From Calothrix membranacea FACHB-236 (GTDB taxonomy: Bacteria > Cyanobacteriota > Cyanobacteriia > Cyanobacteriales > Nostocaceae): a stretch of DNA of 64,000 bases. Every line of letters starts with the position of its first letter. Positions within the stretch are counted from its first letter, which is position 1. The notes below the pieces were generated by a model, which had not been told where the DNA came from, did not search any database, and worked only from the letters and a program-made list of their open reading frames with translations. The stretch spans positions 124,001-188,000 of the forward strand of contig NZ_JACJPX010000003.1 in NCBI RefSeq assembly GCF_014696315.1. The letters are read 5' to 3'. Positions 35,982 to 46,065 of this stretch are shown here, piece after piece. The position numbers and the translations under genes are program-made.

Positions 35982-38909
35982 ATGCTCTCAATCGTCTTAC
36001 ATCCAGATGTTGTAAAATTTTTGCGTAAAGATATTAGTAGTACTGTTCGACAAAAAACTTGGGATTGCATTAATCAGCTAAGACAGCGGCAGTTTAATGG
36101 TGGATTGAGAGTTAAACGTCTTAAAGGAATTACTAAAAGAGTTTGGGAAGCAAGAATTGACCGTGCCAGTCGTCTAATTTTTACTTACAACAAATCAAGA
36201 CAGCCTGAAACAGGAGAGGCGGAAGTTTACATCGCTATTCAGGATATTTGTTTGGATCATGATGATGTTCCTAGAAAAGCAGCTAGAGAAAGAACACCAG
36301 ATGCAACTTGGTTATATGAAGAGATAATTAATACTCTAGGTAACATAGAATCAAGTTTGCATGAACTGCCACAAACTGAACGTGACACACTAGAATTAGC
36401 TCTATTAGAAGATGAAGATTTAGATTCAGTAATTTCATCAGAACATAGAGATGAACTATTAGGTAATATCCAGTGGTTAATTATAGACTCACCTGAAGAT
36501 TGGCAACGAGCTATTATCAATCAGGATGTAGATTTACAATTAAAACTCACTCCAGAAGAATACGCACTAGCTACAAAAAATGTCGATATTCTCCTCAAAG
36601 GTAGTGCTGGAACTGGCAAAACTACAGTAGCCATACATCGCATTTTATATGATTACTTGCAGTATCCACAATCTGGTAAAAGACTTTACGTAGCTTATAA
36701 TCCTTTATTAGTAAACAATGCCAAAGAACAGTTTTATCAATTATTAGGTAGTAATGATCCTGCCGTTACATCCCTCTTTCAGTTTAAAACCTTAAGAGAC
36801 TTATGTTTAGAAATTCTGGAGCAAACTGGAGAGAGCTATTTACCAGAAGATGAAGTCAATTTTCATATTTTTGAAAAAATTTACCTGCATAAAGAACGTC
36901 AAAGATATCCCACTGCTTTAGTTTGGAATGAAATTCGTAGCATTATTAAAGGCAGCCAACTTGCTTTAGATTCAGATTATTTAAGCCAATCTGAATATGA
37001 ACATTTAGGTGCTAAACGTTCAAGTATTATTCAACTTAGTAGACGTGCTAATTTTTACTCTGCGTTTACCTATTGGTATCAAAGAAAAATTAAAGAGAAT
37101 GGGCGGTTTGATGAGATAGATTTGACGCGGAGAGCCTTAGAAATTATCACTGAAAAAAATCTTAAAGATTATCGGTTAATTGTCTGTGATGAAGTGCAAG
37201 ATTTTACTGAATTACAGTTGGAATTTATCATGCGGCTAATTGCACCCACAGGTAATTTGTTTTTTGCTGGTGATTTACACCAAATGATTAGTCCTAGTGG
37301 TTTTCGCTGGGAAGACTTGAAAACAAGATTTTTTCACCACGGACGACAACAACCTCTGCAAGAAACATTTACATTTAACTTCCGCAGTGTTGGTTCATTA
37401 GTTAATTTGGCTAACCAAATATTACAAGTACGTTATCGATTATTAAATACATCTTATCCCTATAAAAATACTCAGGCTATTAGCAATTATGGTGAACCAA
37501 CTCGTATAGTTGCTGCTTCTAACAAACAGCTTGAATCTATACTGCAAACGCTGCATCCAGGTGATGCTATTTTAGTGAGAACAAATCCAGAAAGAGAACA
37601 TCTGCGCGAGGTTTTTAAGTCTTCTTTAGTGTTTACAATTGAGGAAGCTAAAGGGTTAGAGTTTGATACTGTATTTTTAGTAAATTTTTTTCAGTGCCGC
37701 CGGGATTTATGGCAGAGAGCTTTACAAAAACCTTCTCGATTGCAAGAGCATGAAACACCAGGGTTATTATTAGAAGTGAATTTACTTTATGTCGCAATAA
37801 CTCGTGCCCGTCGGATTTTAAATGTGTGGGAAGAAAAAATTTCTGAATTTTGGCAGCAACCAGAGCTAATAAATCACTACACAATTCAGGATATGCAAAC
37901 GGTTGCTGAAAATCGTTCGGGTACACAAGTTCACGATTGGCAGCAACGTGGAGAATATTACTTAAAAGCTGAGTTTTATCTACAAGCTGCTGAATGTTTT
38001 GAGAAATCAGGTGATAGATTAAAATATTCCCAGGCAAGGGCTAAACAACTGCACAAAGAAGGCAAATATCAAGAAGCTGCGGAAATTTTTGCTGAATTAG
38101 AAAATTGGGAAACTGCTGCTAAACTTTTCCAGCGTGTTCAGCAATGGCAATCAGCAGCAAACTGTTGGGGAAAAGTAAGTAATGTTGAACAAAAGCAAAT
38201 TTGTGAAATTCATTTATTAGAAGCACAAGGCCAATTTGCACAAGCAGCTAGAGAATGGGAAGTTATTGGACGATATAAGCAGGCTGCTGAATTATTTGAG
38301 AAATATGAACAGTGGCATCCAGCAGCAAACTGTTGGCAACAAGCAGGGAATTTAGAAAAAAAGCAAATCTGTGAAATTCGATTACTAGAAGTAAAACAAC
38401 AGTGGGAGGATGCAGCCGAGCAATGGCATCAACTGAGGCGTTTTGATGATGAAAAACGTTGCTGGTTGAATAGTAATAATACAGCTAAAAAAGCTGAATA
38501 TCAAGCGAAGGATTTTGAAAAACAAAAACAATGGTTACAAGCATATGAACAATATCAATTAGCAGGAATAGTTGATAAAGCTGCAGAAAATCGTCAAAAG
38601 GCTATTGAAAGTTTAATGGCATCTGGAAAGCAAAACTTTGAACAACAAAATTTTCAAGGAGCATTAGCTGATTACACACAGGTATTGCAATTAAATCCTA
38701 AACAGACTGAAGCTTATGTGCGCCGAGGAATGGCTAAAACGAAACTCAAACAATATGTTTCTGCTATAGAGGATTACAATCAAGCTTTGATGATTAATCC
38801 ACAATATGCAGATGTATACCACTATCGAGGTAGAGTTTACCAAATATTAAGTCAGCTAGATCTCCAAAAGGCACAGATGCTGAAAGCTCAGAAAAAGACT
38901 GAAAGTTAG
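35982..38909 (+). CDS. RelE-like domain / UvrD-type helicase / TPR fusion protein
   Basis: A 975-residue fusion. Residues 1-95 look like a RelE/ParE-type toxin fold (LHPDVVKFLRKDI, LRVKRLKGITKRVWEARIDRASRLIFTY). Residues 190-640 are a superfamily 1 helicase: Walker A KGSAGTGKTTVAIHRI near 207, Walker B VCDEVQDFTELQ near 402, motif IV NFRSVGSLVNLANQIL, motif V EEAKGLEFDTVFLVN and motif VI LLYVAITRARRIL. Residues 650-960 are helical repeats, first degenerate (A-A-E-x-F/W-E), then two canonical TPRs (YTQVLQLNPKQTEAYVRRGM, YNQALMINPQYADVYHYRGR). Related cyanobacterial proteins exist, but I know no assigned role. It may act in defence or nucleic-acid surveillance. Confidence 0.8.
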   Translation: MLSIVLHPDVVKFLRKDISSTVRQKTWDCINQLRQRQFNGGLRVKRLKGITKRVWEARIDRASRLIFTYNKSRQPETGEAEVYIAIQDICLDHDDVPRKAARERTPDATWLYEEIINTLGNIESSLHELPQTERDTLELALLEDEDLDSVISSEHRDELLGNIQWLIIDSPEDWQRAIINQDVDLQLKLTPEEYALATKNVDILLKGSAGTGKTTVAIHRILYDYLQYPQSGKRLYVAYNPLLVNNAKEQFYQLLGSNDPAVTSLFQFKTLRDLCLEILEQTGESYLPEDEVNFHIFEKIYLHKERQRYPTALVWNEIRSIIKGSQLALDSDYLSQSEYEHLGAKRSSIIQLSRRANFYSAFTYWYQRKIKENGRFDEIDLTRRALEIITEKNLKDYRLIVCDEVQDFTELQLEFIMRLIAPTGNLFFAGDLHQMISPSGFRWEDLKTRFFHHGRQQPLQETFTFNFRSVGSLVNLANQILQVRYRLLNTSYPYKNTQAISNYGEPTRIVAASNKQLESILQTLHPGDAILVRTNPEREHLREVFKSSLVFTIEEAKGLEFDTVFLVNFFQCRRDLWQRALQKPSRLQEHETPGLLLEVNLLYVAITRARRILNVWEEKISEFWQQPELINHYTIQDMQTVAENRSGTQVHDWQQRGEYYLKAEFYLQAAECFEKSGDRLKYSQARAKQLHKEGKYQEAAEIFAELENWETAAKLFQRVQQWQSAANCWGKVSNVEQKQICEIHLLEAQGQFAQAAREWEVIGRYKQAAELFEKYEQWHPAANCWQQAGNLEKKQICEIRLLEVKQQWEDAAEQWHQLRRFDDEKRCWLNSNNTAKKAEYQAKDFEKQKQWLQAYEQYQLAGIVDKAAENRQKAIESLMASGKQNFEQQNFQGALADYTQVLQLNPKQTEAYVRRGMAKTKLKQYVSAIEDYNQALMINPQYADVYHYRGRVYQILSQLDLQKAQMLKAQKKTES

Positions 38910-38930
38910 TACTGCTGCCTTGCTACCCAA

Positions 38931-38959
38931 ATTCCCGACTTTTTCAACAAATCGGGAAT
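38931..38959. terminator. Hairpin after the helicase gene
   Basis: ATTCCCGA and TCGGGAAT arms enclose a CTTTTTCAACAAA loop, 22 bases after the stop. It belongs to the same repeat family as the stronger hairpin at 63111. It may serve as a terminator, although no T-run follows. Confidence 0.45.
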
Positions 38960-39130
38960 CTAAATCTCGCTAAAGTTAAGTAACCCAACATCTATATGGT
39001 GGTGGGTTAGGCACTAAGATAGTTATTTTGTGATAAATCATATTAAAAATCAACTCTTATTGCTGTTGGTTATAACTAAGGCTATCTTAAGAACGAAAAC
39101 CCTTTCTTGTAGGTTGGGTGAGGTGTATAA

Positions 39131-39598
39131 ATGTTAATGTTACTCTTCTACTTAAATAATGAGCGTTACGCTATAGCGAGTCAACAGGTTGTAGAAGTTT
39201 TACCACTTGTCACCCTCAAAACTCTTCCTCACACACCTGAGCATTTAGCTGGTGTGTTTAACTATCGAGGAAACATTGTTCCTGTGCTAGATTTATGCCA
39301 GTTGATACAAGGTAACCCCTGCTGTGAACACTTGAGTTCTCGCATTATTTTAGTGAATTATTGGCGAGGAAATGTTGCAAAGTCTTCTTCAAAGTCTGCT
39401 TTTGTAGGTTTGATGGCAGAACGAGTTGTAGAAACGTTGCAGCAATCAGAAATAAAGTTAGTTGATACCAATTTAGAGATAGGTGCAACCCCCTATCTAG
39501 GTAAGATGATTTTAGATGATCAAGGCATGATTCAATGTTTGCAGATTGAACATTTGTTATCAGAAGTGGAACAAGTTTATCTTTTACCAGCTAGCTAA
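39131..39598 (+). CDS. CheW-type adaptor (WspB-like)
   Basis: Single-domain CheW protein of 155 residues that couples receptor to CheA. The fold is clear: LLFYLNNERYAIASQQVVEVLP at the start, LAGVFNYRGNIVPVLDLCQL in the middle and VGLMAERVVETLQQ. It is first of seven chemosensory genes read rightward (39131-48658). The order CheW, CheR, MCP, CheW, CheA, CheB and REC output contains the same set as the Pseudomonas Wsp system, except that the receptor is third. Confidence 0.88.
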   Translation: MLMLLFYLNNERYAIASQQVVEVLPLVTLKTLPHTPEHLAGVFNYRGNIVPVLDLCQLIQGNPCCEHLSSRIILVNYWRGNVAKSSSKSAFVGLMAERVVETLQQSEIKLVDTNLEIGATPYLGKMILDDQGMIQCLQIEHLLSEVEQVYLLPAS

Positions 39599-39832
39599 AT
39601 ATTTAAGCAGAGGGGCAGGGGTAAGTAAACTAGTTTTTAGGAATGAAATTGAATAATTTATTTTTTGGAATTTCCTAAATACTGCATTTTTTACTAGAAG
39701 TAAGTACAGATAATTATCAGGTCAAGGCAGTGCCTTGCCCCTACCTGTGGACTTCATTATCTCAAATAGGCTGGACGTAGATAAACAGAATGAATTAAGC
39801 ACAATAAATTTAATTTTGTACCACTATTTATA

Positions 39833-41038
39833 ATGACCTATTCTGATGGCGAAGCTTTACTGAGAAGAAGAATTGGTTTAGATGCAAACTCAATAGGTGC
39901 GGCTAGTATTGCTAGAGCTATTGAGCAGAGAATGGCGGATGGCAAAATTACAGAAATAGCTTCCTATTTGGAACGATTGCAGGAATCTACAGCGGAATGG
40001 GAAGCATTAATTGATAGTGTAATTGTTCCAGAAACTTGGTTTTTTCGGGAGCGGGAATCTTTTAATTTTTTACAAAAATATATTCAAACAGAGTGGTTAA
40101 TAAATCAGCCCAAAAGAGTATTACGGGTTTTAAGCGTGCCATGTTCTACTGGTGAAGAGCCTTATTCAATTGCGATCGCACTTTTGGAGGCTGGCTTAAA
40201 TCCGGCTAATTTTCACATTGATGCTATCGATATTAGTAAAAAATGCTTGTTAACGGCTCAAAGAGCCATTTACGATAAATATTCTTTTCGTGGCAATAGT
40301 TTATCTTTCCAAGAACGCTATTTTCAACCAACTGAGGCGAGATACCGACTGTGCAAACAGGTAAGAAATTTAGTGCATTTTCGCCAAGGTAATTTAGCTG
40401 ATACAGATTTTCTGCTGGGTGCTGCATCCTATGATGTTGTCTTTTGCCGCAACTTGTTGATTTATTTTGAACCTAGTACCAAAGAACGTACTATCCGCAC
40501 CTTGGAACGGTTACTAATTGAGGATGGCTTATTGTTTGTTGGTCATGCGGAAACAGGTTTGTTACTGAACTCGCGTTTTACTTTGGTTCCTCATTCTTTG
40601 GCTTTTGCCTATCGTAAAACGAATGTGTCTCGTTCTGTAAGCAAAAGTAGCCCAGGCGATCGCAAAAAGCATCATCCCATTCCACCCAAACCGCGTATTG
40701 CTCAGCATCGCCAACCGCAACAACCACCAATTCCGCAGCAAAACTTGCTAGATGCTGCCAGAACTTTAGCTGATCAAGGCTCTTTGCAACAAGCCTGTCA
40801 ACTTTGCCAAGACTATCTGCACAAAAATTTGGCCAGTGTCGAAGGCTATGTACTGCTTGGTCAAGTGCAACAAGCAATGGGTGAAAATGAACAAGCAGCA
40901 GCATCTTTCCAAAAAGCAATTTATCTGCAACCCAATCACGAAGAAGCATTAATTCATTTAGCTTTATTGCGAGAACATCAAGGAGATATGGTTAATGCTG
41001 AGCTGCTTTGGCAACGCATTCATCGGCTGCATAATTAG
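39833..41038 (+). CDS. CheR-type methyltransferase with C-terminal TPR (WspC-like)
   Basis: SAM-dependent receptor methyltransferase, 401 residues. The CheR catalytic region has PETWFFRERESFNFL, SVPCSTGEEPYSIAI (SAM motif), FHIDAIDISKKCL and YDVVFCRNLLIYFEP. A proline/glutamine-rich linker at about 270-300 leads to TPR units (GYVLLGQVQQAMGENEQAAA, AIYLQPNHEEALIHLALLRE). WspC of Pseudomonas also has C-terminal TPRs, which supports the Wsp comparison. It should methylate the CHASE3 receptor encoded next. Confidence 0.88.
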   Translation: MTYSDGEALLRRRIGLDANSIGAASIARAIEQRMADGKITEIASYLERLQESTAEWEALIDSVIVPETWFFRERESFNFLQKYIQTEWLINQPKRVLRVLSVPCSTGEEPYSIAIALLEAGLNPANFHIDAIDISKKCLLTAQRAIYDKYSFRGNSLSFQERYFQPTEARYRLCKQVRNLVHFRQGNLADTDFLLGAASYDVVFCRNLLIYFEPSTKERTIRTLERLLIEDGLLFVGHAETGLLLNSRFTLVPHSLAFAYRKTNVSRSVSKSSPGDRKKHHPIPPKPRIAQHRQPQQPPIPQQNLLDAARTLADQGSLQQACQLCQDYLHKNLASVEGYVLLGQVQQAMGENEQAAASFQKAIYLQPNHEEALIHLALLREHQGDMVNAELLWQRIHRLHN

Positions 41039-41250
41039 CAATCAAGATGATATTTGCTGTATTAGCACTGTTTCAACATGATGAATTGTTAATTTATTTA
41101 TCTTTTATTTATAAGTTGTTTGTCTTATAGCTGGCATGGGAACGCTTGCATTTACAAGGTGTGTCTCTGCCTAGATGTTTTGTTTGTTAATTATAGATTT
41201 CTATAAATTAACTAAATTGATTTCGTATTATTTGAGGACACAATAAATAT

Positions 41251-42888
41251 ATGCAACAAGGCTTAAAACTTAATCAATTTGTAGTGGCTGGCTGTGGGTT
41301 AATTGTTATCTTGGCTAGCGTAACAACATATATTACCAAAAGAACCAATCAAGAGTTATTAGCTAATGCAAATACAGTTAGTAAAAGCTATGCTTTAAAA
41401 GCAAATTTAAAAGAATTGGAGAAACTATTAGTAGACTCTGAAACTGGACAGCGAGGATTTATTATCACAAAACAAGAAGAATATCTAGAACCCTTTTATA
41501 AGGCAGAAGAACAAATAAGTATTGTTTTAAATGAATTGAGTAAAGAATTTAAATCTGATAGCTCACACAGTATGTCATTTAATAAAATTGTAGAACTATC
41601 AAAAGAAAAGATTCATCTATCAGAGACAACAATTCAAATGAAAAAGAATGGGCAAGATAAACAGTTGCTGACCTATTTCTCTGAAGATAGAGGCAAAAAG
41701 CTCATGGATCAAGTTAGACAAGAGCTTGATAAAATGCTCAAAGCAGAAGATGAAAACTTAAAAGAGCATCAAAAAGAAGTTAATCAACTGCAAAGTTTTT
41801 CCGATTTAGTTATTGTTGGTAGTTTGATATGTATTATTATAACAGTAGTATCAGTTTGCCTAGCTATTATTCTGATACCTGGTAGAGCTTTGAGCCGTTC
41901 TTTACAAAGTGCCTTTACTTTAGCAGAAAAGGTTTCTGCTGGTGATTTAACAGTTGAGATTGAATCTAATTCAACAGATGTCATTGGTAAGCTCATGTCT
42001 ACTTTAAAAGATATGGCACAAAACCTCAGTAATCTGATTAGACAAGTACAACAATCGGGGATTCAAGCAACTTCTTCCGCAACACAGATAGCAGCATCAG
42101 GTAAACAATTAGAAGCCACACTTACTGAGCAAGTAGCCTCAACCAATCAGGTAGCAGCAGCGGCGAAAGAAATTTCCGCGACTTCTAGAGAACTTGTAAA
42201 AACAATGGAAGAAGTAGCGGCTATGTCGCAAAGTACAACAATTGCAGCTACTGATAGTCAAAAAGATTTGTTGCGAATGGAAGCAACGATGCGTCAGCTA
42301 GCAGAGGCGACTAATTCTATTGCTGCGAGGTTAGGAGTAATTAGTGAGAAAGCTAACAATATTAATAATATTGTGTTCACAATTACTAAAGTAGCAGACC
42401 AAACAAATTTACTGTCATTGAATGCAGCTATTGAAGCTGAAAAAGCTGGGGAATATGGCTTAGGTTTTGCTGTTGTTGCGAGAGAAATTCGCCGTTTAGC
42501 AGACCAAACCGCAGTTGCTACCCTTGATATTGAGCAGATGGTTAAACAAATGCAATCTTCCGTTTCTACAGGCGTGATGGAAATGGATAAGTTTGCCACA
42601 GAAGTTGGACGAACTGTGGAAGATGTCGCTAATATCAGCACTCAGGTAGGACAAATTATTGAGCAAGTACAGGATTTGTCACCCAGATTTGAAGTTGTCA
42701 GCCAAGGGATGGAAACTCAATCTCAAGGCGCGCAACAAATTAGTGAAGCGATGACACAATTAAGCAGTACTTCTGCTCAGACTGCTGGTTCATTGAGAGA
42801 AATTAATAATACGATTTCTCAACTTAACCAAGTTGCTCAAGGCTTACGTCAAGAAATTTCTCGCTTTAAAGTTAGGGCAATAAGTTAA
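41251..42888 (+). CDS. Methyl-accepting receptor with CHASE3 sensor domain
   Basis: Transmembrane chemoreceptor of 545 residues. TM1 is near residues 10-29 ([19 protein letters not shown]). An extracytoplasmic CHASE3 domain covers about 40-175 ([25 protein letters not shown]). TM2 is [21 protein letters not shown], followed by HAMP ([15 protein letters not shown]) and a signalling coiled coil. The hairpin tip reads [30 protein letters not shown] over two segments. WspA of Pseudomonas has a four-helix periplasmic domain, and CHASE3 has a related helical fold. The signal is unknown; surface contact or ionic conditions are options by analogy. Ends at a TAATAGG repeat. Confidence 0.9.
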   Translation: MQQGLKLNQFVVAGCGLIVILASVTTYITKRTNQELLANANTVSKSYALKANLKELEKLLVDSETGQRGFIITKQEEYLEPFYKAEEQISIVLNELSKEFKSDSSHSMSFNKIVELSKEKIHLSETTIQMKKNGQDKQLLTYFSEDRGKKLMDQVRQELDKMLKAEDENLKEHQKEVNQLQSFSDLVIVGSLICIIITVVSVCLAIILIPGRALSRSLQSAFTLAEKVSAGDLTVEIESNSTDVIGKLMSTLKDMAQNLSNLIRQVQQSGIQATSSATQIAASGKQLEATLTEQVASTNQVAAAAKEISATSRELVKTMEEVAAMSQSTTIAATDSQKDLLRMEATMRQLAEATNSIAARLGVISEKANNINNIVFTITKVADQTNLLSLNAAIEAEKAGEYGLGFAVVAREIRRLADQTAVATLDIEQMVKQMQSSVSTGVMEMDKFATEVGRTVEDVANISTQVGQIIEQVQDLSPRFEVVSQGMETQSQGAQQISEAMTQLSSTSAQTAGSLREINNTISQLNQVAQGLRQEISRFKVRAIS

Positions 42889-42962
42889 TAGGTAATAGGT
42901 AATAGGTAATTGGTAATTGGTAATTGGAATTTATCTCCCTCATCTCCCTCATCTCCCTCATC
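42887..42962. repeat. Tandem repeats between MCP and CheW genes
   Basis: TAATAGG/TAATTGG heptamers at about 42887-42927 are followed by three copies of a CTCCCTCAT nonamer at about 42935-42962. They overlap an artificial N-terminal extension of the next frame. Confidence 0.85.
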
Positions 42963-42975
42963 TTCTTTTTCTACT

Positions 42976-43644
42976 ATGAATAATTGTTATAATCTCATCG
43001 GTATTGCTGGCGATCGCTCTTGTCCAGAGTTACCTAATTTTATTCATTGTCGTAACTGTCCGGTTTATTCAAACATTGGTCGTCAGTTACTAGAGCGCAC
43101 TATACCGGAAAATTATCGCCGTGAGCGAACTGAGCTATTTTCTCAAGAACGGGTAGATGCTAAAACTTTAACTATTGCAGAAACTCTGACAGTTGTTATC
43201 TTTCGTTTGCAAGGAGAATGGCTGGCGCTGTCTACGCAAGTTTTTAAAGAAAGCATATCGCCGACGTTGATTCATACTCTACCCCATCGGAGTAATCAAA
43301 TATTACGAGGATTGGTCAATATTCGCGGCGAATTACAATTGTGTATCTCGTTAACTCATTTGCTGAATTTGGAAACTGCTAATACCCCAATTGCAACTTT
43401 GAGTCCTGTAGTCTATCCACGCATGGCGGTAGTAGAAAAAGCAGGTAGTGTGTGGGTGTTTTCTGTAGATGAACTTTATGGAATTCAGCGATTTCAGCAA
43501 CGTGAATTACGAGATACGCCAAATAGTATGACAGCAGCAACTCACCACTTTACCAAAGGTTTTTTCTATTGGCGTGAGAAGAGTCTCGGCTATTTGGATG
43601 AGGAATTATTATTCACCACCTTGGACAGAAAGGTGTATCGATGA
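42976..43644 (+). CDS. CheW-type adaptor with N-terminal Cys motif (WspD-like)
   Basis: Second CheW adaptor, 222 residues from the ATG at 42976 (MNNCYNLIGIAGDRSCPELP). The longer frame to 42910 is repeat sequence. Residues 1-65 contain four cysteines (MNNCYN, SCPEL, CRNCPVYS) in a short segment typical of WspD-type CheW proteins. The CheW domain follows: VIFRLQGEWLALSTQVFKES and LRGLVNIRGELQLCISLTHLL. Its stop overlaps the CheA start by four bases. The cysteines might bind metal, which is inference. Confidence 0.85.
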   Translation: MNNCYNLIGIAGDRSCPELPNFIHCRNCPVYSNIGRQLLERTIPENYRRERTELFSQERVDAKTLTIAETLTVVIFRLQGEWLALSTQVFKESISPTLIHTLPHRSNQILRGLVNIRGELQLCISLTHLLNLETANTPIATLSPVVYPRMAVVEKAGSVWVFSVDELYGIQRFQQRELRDTPNSMTAATHHFTKGFFYWREKSLGYLDEELLFTTLDRKVYR

Positions 43645-45920
43645 CAAAACTAACAGATTATAGTCATTTTTCTATGCTGGATTTATTCAGCATGGAAGTA
43701 AAAACCCAGGTTGCTATTTTAAACGATCGCCTCTTAGCGCTAGAAAATCAATCCCATCACCACGAAGACTTAGCAGCTTTGATGCGCGCTGCTCATTCTA
43801 TTAAAGGCGCGGCGCGGATTGTGCAACTTAATTCGGTTGTTACCTTAGCTCATGCGATGGAAGACTGCTTTGTCGCAGCGCAGGCGGGAGAAATTAAGTT
43901 AAATGCAACTAATATTGATGTGCTGCTAGCGGCTGTAGATATGCTGCTACATATAGGTGAAGCTTGCGAAGGTAACCCTAACCCACAATTACCAGATGAA
44001 GCTAGTATTCAAACTTTAGTCAGTGCGATCGCCAATATTGGCAATTCCCAGCCTGTTAGTCAAACTGTACCTGCAGAAATTACGCCACCACAGACAGCAC
44101 AAGAATCTCCTTGGACTGTACCGCTATCTCAGGTTTTTAACTCAGAGGAAAAACCCGAAACCATACAAAACCGAGTTGTACGGGTAGGTGCAGAAAATCT
44201 CAACTCCTTGATGGGATTAGCTGGAGAATCCTTAGTTGAGTCCAAGTGGTTGGAAGGTTTTGCTGATTCGCTGGTGAAACTCAAAACTAGCCATACACAT
44301 TTATCTGGCTTATTAGAAGGGTTACATGAGTTATTAAGTAAACAACATTTTGGGCATTTAATCGAACGCCAAATTCAAGAGCAAATGAGTGCAGTATCGC
44401 AAATAGCTAGTGAATGCCGCCAGCGATTAGGCGATCGCCACAATGAAATAGAATTATTTTGCCAGCGTTCTACTAATTTAAGCGATCGCTTATATCGTCA
44501 AGTTATCGCCACTCACATGAGTCCCTTTGGCGAAGCTGGACAAGGTTTTCCGCGCATGGTGCGGGATATGTCCAGACAATTGGGTAAACGCATTCAATTA
44601 GAAATTACTGGGAAATCCACGCTGGTAGATAGGGACATTCTCGAACGCCTTGAAGGGCCTTTAACTCATATTCTCCGTAACGCTATAGATCACGGTATTG
44701 AAACACCCCAGGAACGTTTAGCAGTAGGGAAGCCAGAAACCGGCACAATTCGCATAGAAGTTGTCCATCGTGCTGGAATGCTGTTAATTACGGTTTCTGA
44801 TGATGGGCGAGGAATAGATTTAGAATTTTTACGCCAGGAGATTGTGAGAAAAAACCTCACTGCACCAGAAATGGTTGCAAAACTCACTGAAGCTGAGTTG
44901 ATGGAGTTTCTATTTTTACCTGGGTTTTCTACCGCCAAAACAGTAACAGAAATTTCTGGTCGGGGTGTGGGATTAGATATTGTACATAGCACAGTCCGCG
45001 AAGTTGGCGGTAATTTGCGGGCAGCTTCTAACTTAGGCTTAGGTATGACATTTTACCTCCAGCTACCCCTAACGCTGTCAGTACTGCGAACTCTTGTAGT
45101 AGAAATTGCCAATGAACCCTACGCCTTTGGTTTAGCACGTATAGATCAGTTAATGATGGTTCCCAGATCAGCAATTGTGGTATCTGAGAATCAGCCATTT
45201 TTTATGCTAAATGAGCAAGCGATCGCTTTAATCTCAGCCCATCAAGTTTTAGAATTACCAGCACAGGTACAAAATCCCGAATTACTCCCAGTCGTAATTA
45301 TTAGCGATCGCCTCAGTCGCTATGGTGTCGTAGTTGACCGATTTATTGGCGAGTGCAGTTTAGTTGTGCGACCCCTCGACCCCCGTTTGGGTAAAGTTCC
45401 CAATATCAGCGCCGCCGCCTTACTTGATGATGGTTCACCAGTATTAATTATTGATATTGAAGATTTAGTTCGTTCCATCGCCAAGGTGCTTTCTAGTGGA
45501 CAAATCAGCCAGGTAAATCATACTACTCAAAAAGCAGCCGTCAAAAACTACAAACACGTGCTGGTAGTCGATGATTCGATTACAGTCCGTGAAATGGAGC
45601 GAAAACTGTTAGAAAACAAAGGTTATAAAGTCGAAGTAGCAGTTAATGGTATGGATGGATGGAACGCCATTCGTAGCAGCGATTATGATTTGATTATTAC
45701 AGATATTGATATGCCAAGAATGAATGGTTTTGAACTCACCAGCCAAATCAAAAACCATGAAAAATTAAAGCATACACCTGTAATTATTGTTTCATATAAA
45801 GACCGAGAAGAAGATAAAATTCATGGCTTAGAAGCAGGTGCAAACTACTATCTGACAAAGAGTAGTTTTCACGACGATACCTTGCTCAAAGCCGTACTAG
45901 ACCTAATAGGCGAACCATAA
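43641..45920 (+). CDS. Hybrid CheA histidine kinase with receiver domain (WspE-like)
   Basis: Central kinase of the system, 759 residues. HPt domain with phospho-histidine H52 (MRAAHSIKGAARI). Dimerisation and ATPase regions follow (ILRNAIDHGIETPQERL for the N box, VSDDGRGIDLEFLR for the G1 box, FSTAKTVTEISGRGVGLDIV for F/G2). A CheW-like regulatory domain is at about 480-610. A C-terminal receiver (HVLVVDDSITVREMERKLL, DLIITDIDMPRMNGFEL with the phospho-aspartate) completes it. The single HPt plus terminal REC equals WspE. The ATG overlaps the preceding stop (ATGA). Confidence 0.93.
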   Translation: MTKLTDYSHFSMLDLFSMEVKTQVAILNDRLLALENQSHHHEDLAALMRAAHSIKGAARIVQLNSVVTLAHAMEDCFVAAQAGEIKLNATNIDVLLAAVDMLLHIGEACEGNPNPQLPDEASIQTLVSAIANIGNSQPVSQTVPAEITPPQTAQESPWTVPLSQVFNSEEKPETIQNRVVRVGAENLNSLMGLAGESLVESKWLEGFADSLVKLKTSHTHLSGLLEGLHELLSKQHFGHLIERQIQEQMSAVSQIASECRQRLGDRHNEIELFCQRSTNLSDRLYRQVIATHMSPFGEAGQGFPRMVRDMSRQLGKRIQLEITGKSTLVDRDILERLEGPLTHILRNAIDHGIETPQERLAVGKPETGTIRIEVVHRAGMLLITVSDDGRGIDLEFLRQEIVRKNLTAPEMVAKLTEAELMEFLFLPGFSTAKTVTEISGRGVGLDIVHSTVREVGGNLRAASNLGLGMTFYLQLPLTLSVLRTLVVEIANEPYAFGLARIDQLMMVPRSAIVVSENQPFFMLNEQAIALISAHQVLELPAQVQNPELLPVVIISDRLSRYGVVVDRFIGECSLVVRPLDPRLGKVPNISAAALLDDGSPVLIIDIEDLVRSIAKVLSSGQISQVNHTTQKAAVKNYKHVLVVDDSITVREMERKLLENKGYKVEVAVNGMDGWNAIRSSDYDLIITDIDMPRMNGFELTSQIKNHEKLKHTPVIIVSYKDREEDKIHGLEAGANYYLTKSSFHDDTLLKAVLDLIGEP

Positions 45921-45976
45921 TTGCAATTTTAGATTTTAAATTTTGGATTTTGGATTTAAGGCTAATAACTAAGCCA

Positions 45977-46063
45977 ATCACCAATTACCCATTACCCATT
46001 ACCCCTTCCCCCTTTCCCATTCCCCAGTCCCCAATCCCCATTCCCCATTCCCCAATCCCCATT
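45977..46063. repeat. Tandem repeats between cheA and cheB
   Basis: CCCATTA units and then CCCCAGT/CCCCAATCCCCATT units fill the gap directly up to the CheB start codon. They leave no normal ribosome site, which may lower CheB expression. Confidence 0.8.
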
Positions 46064-46065
46064 CC

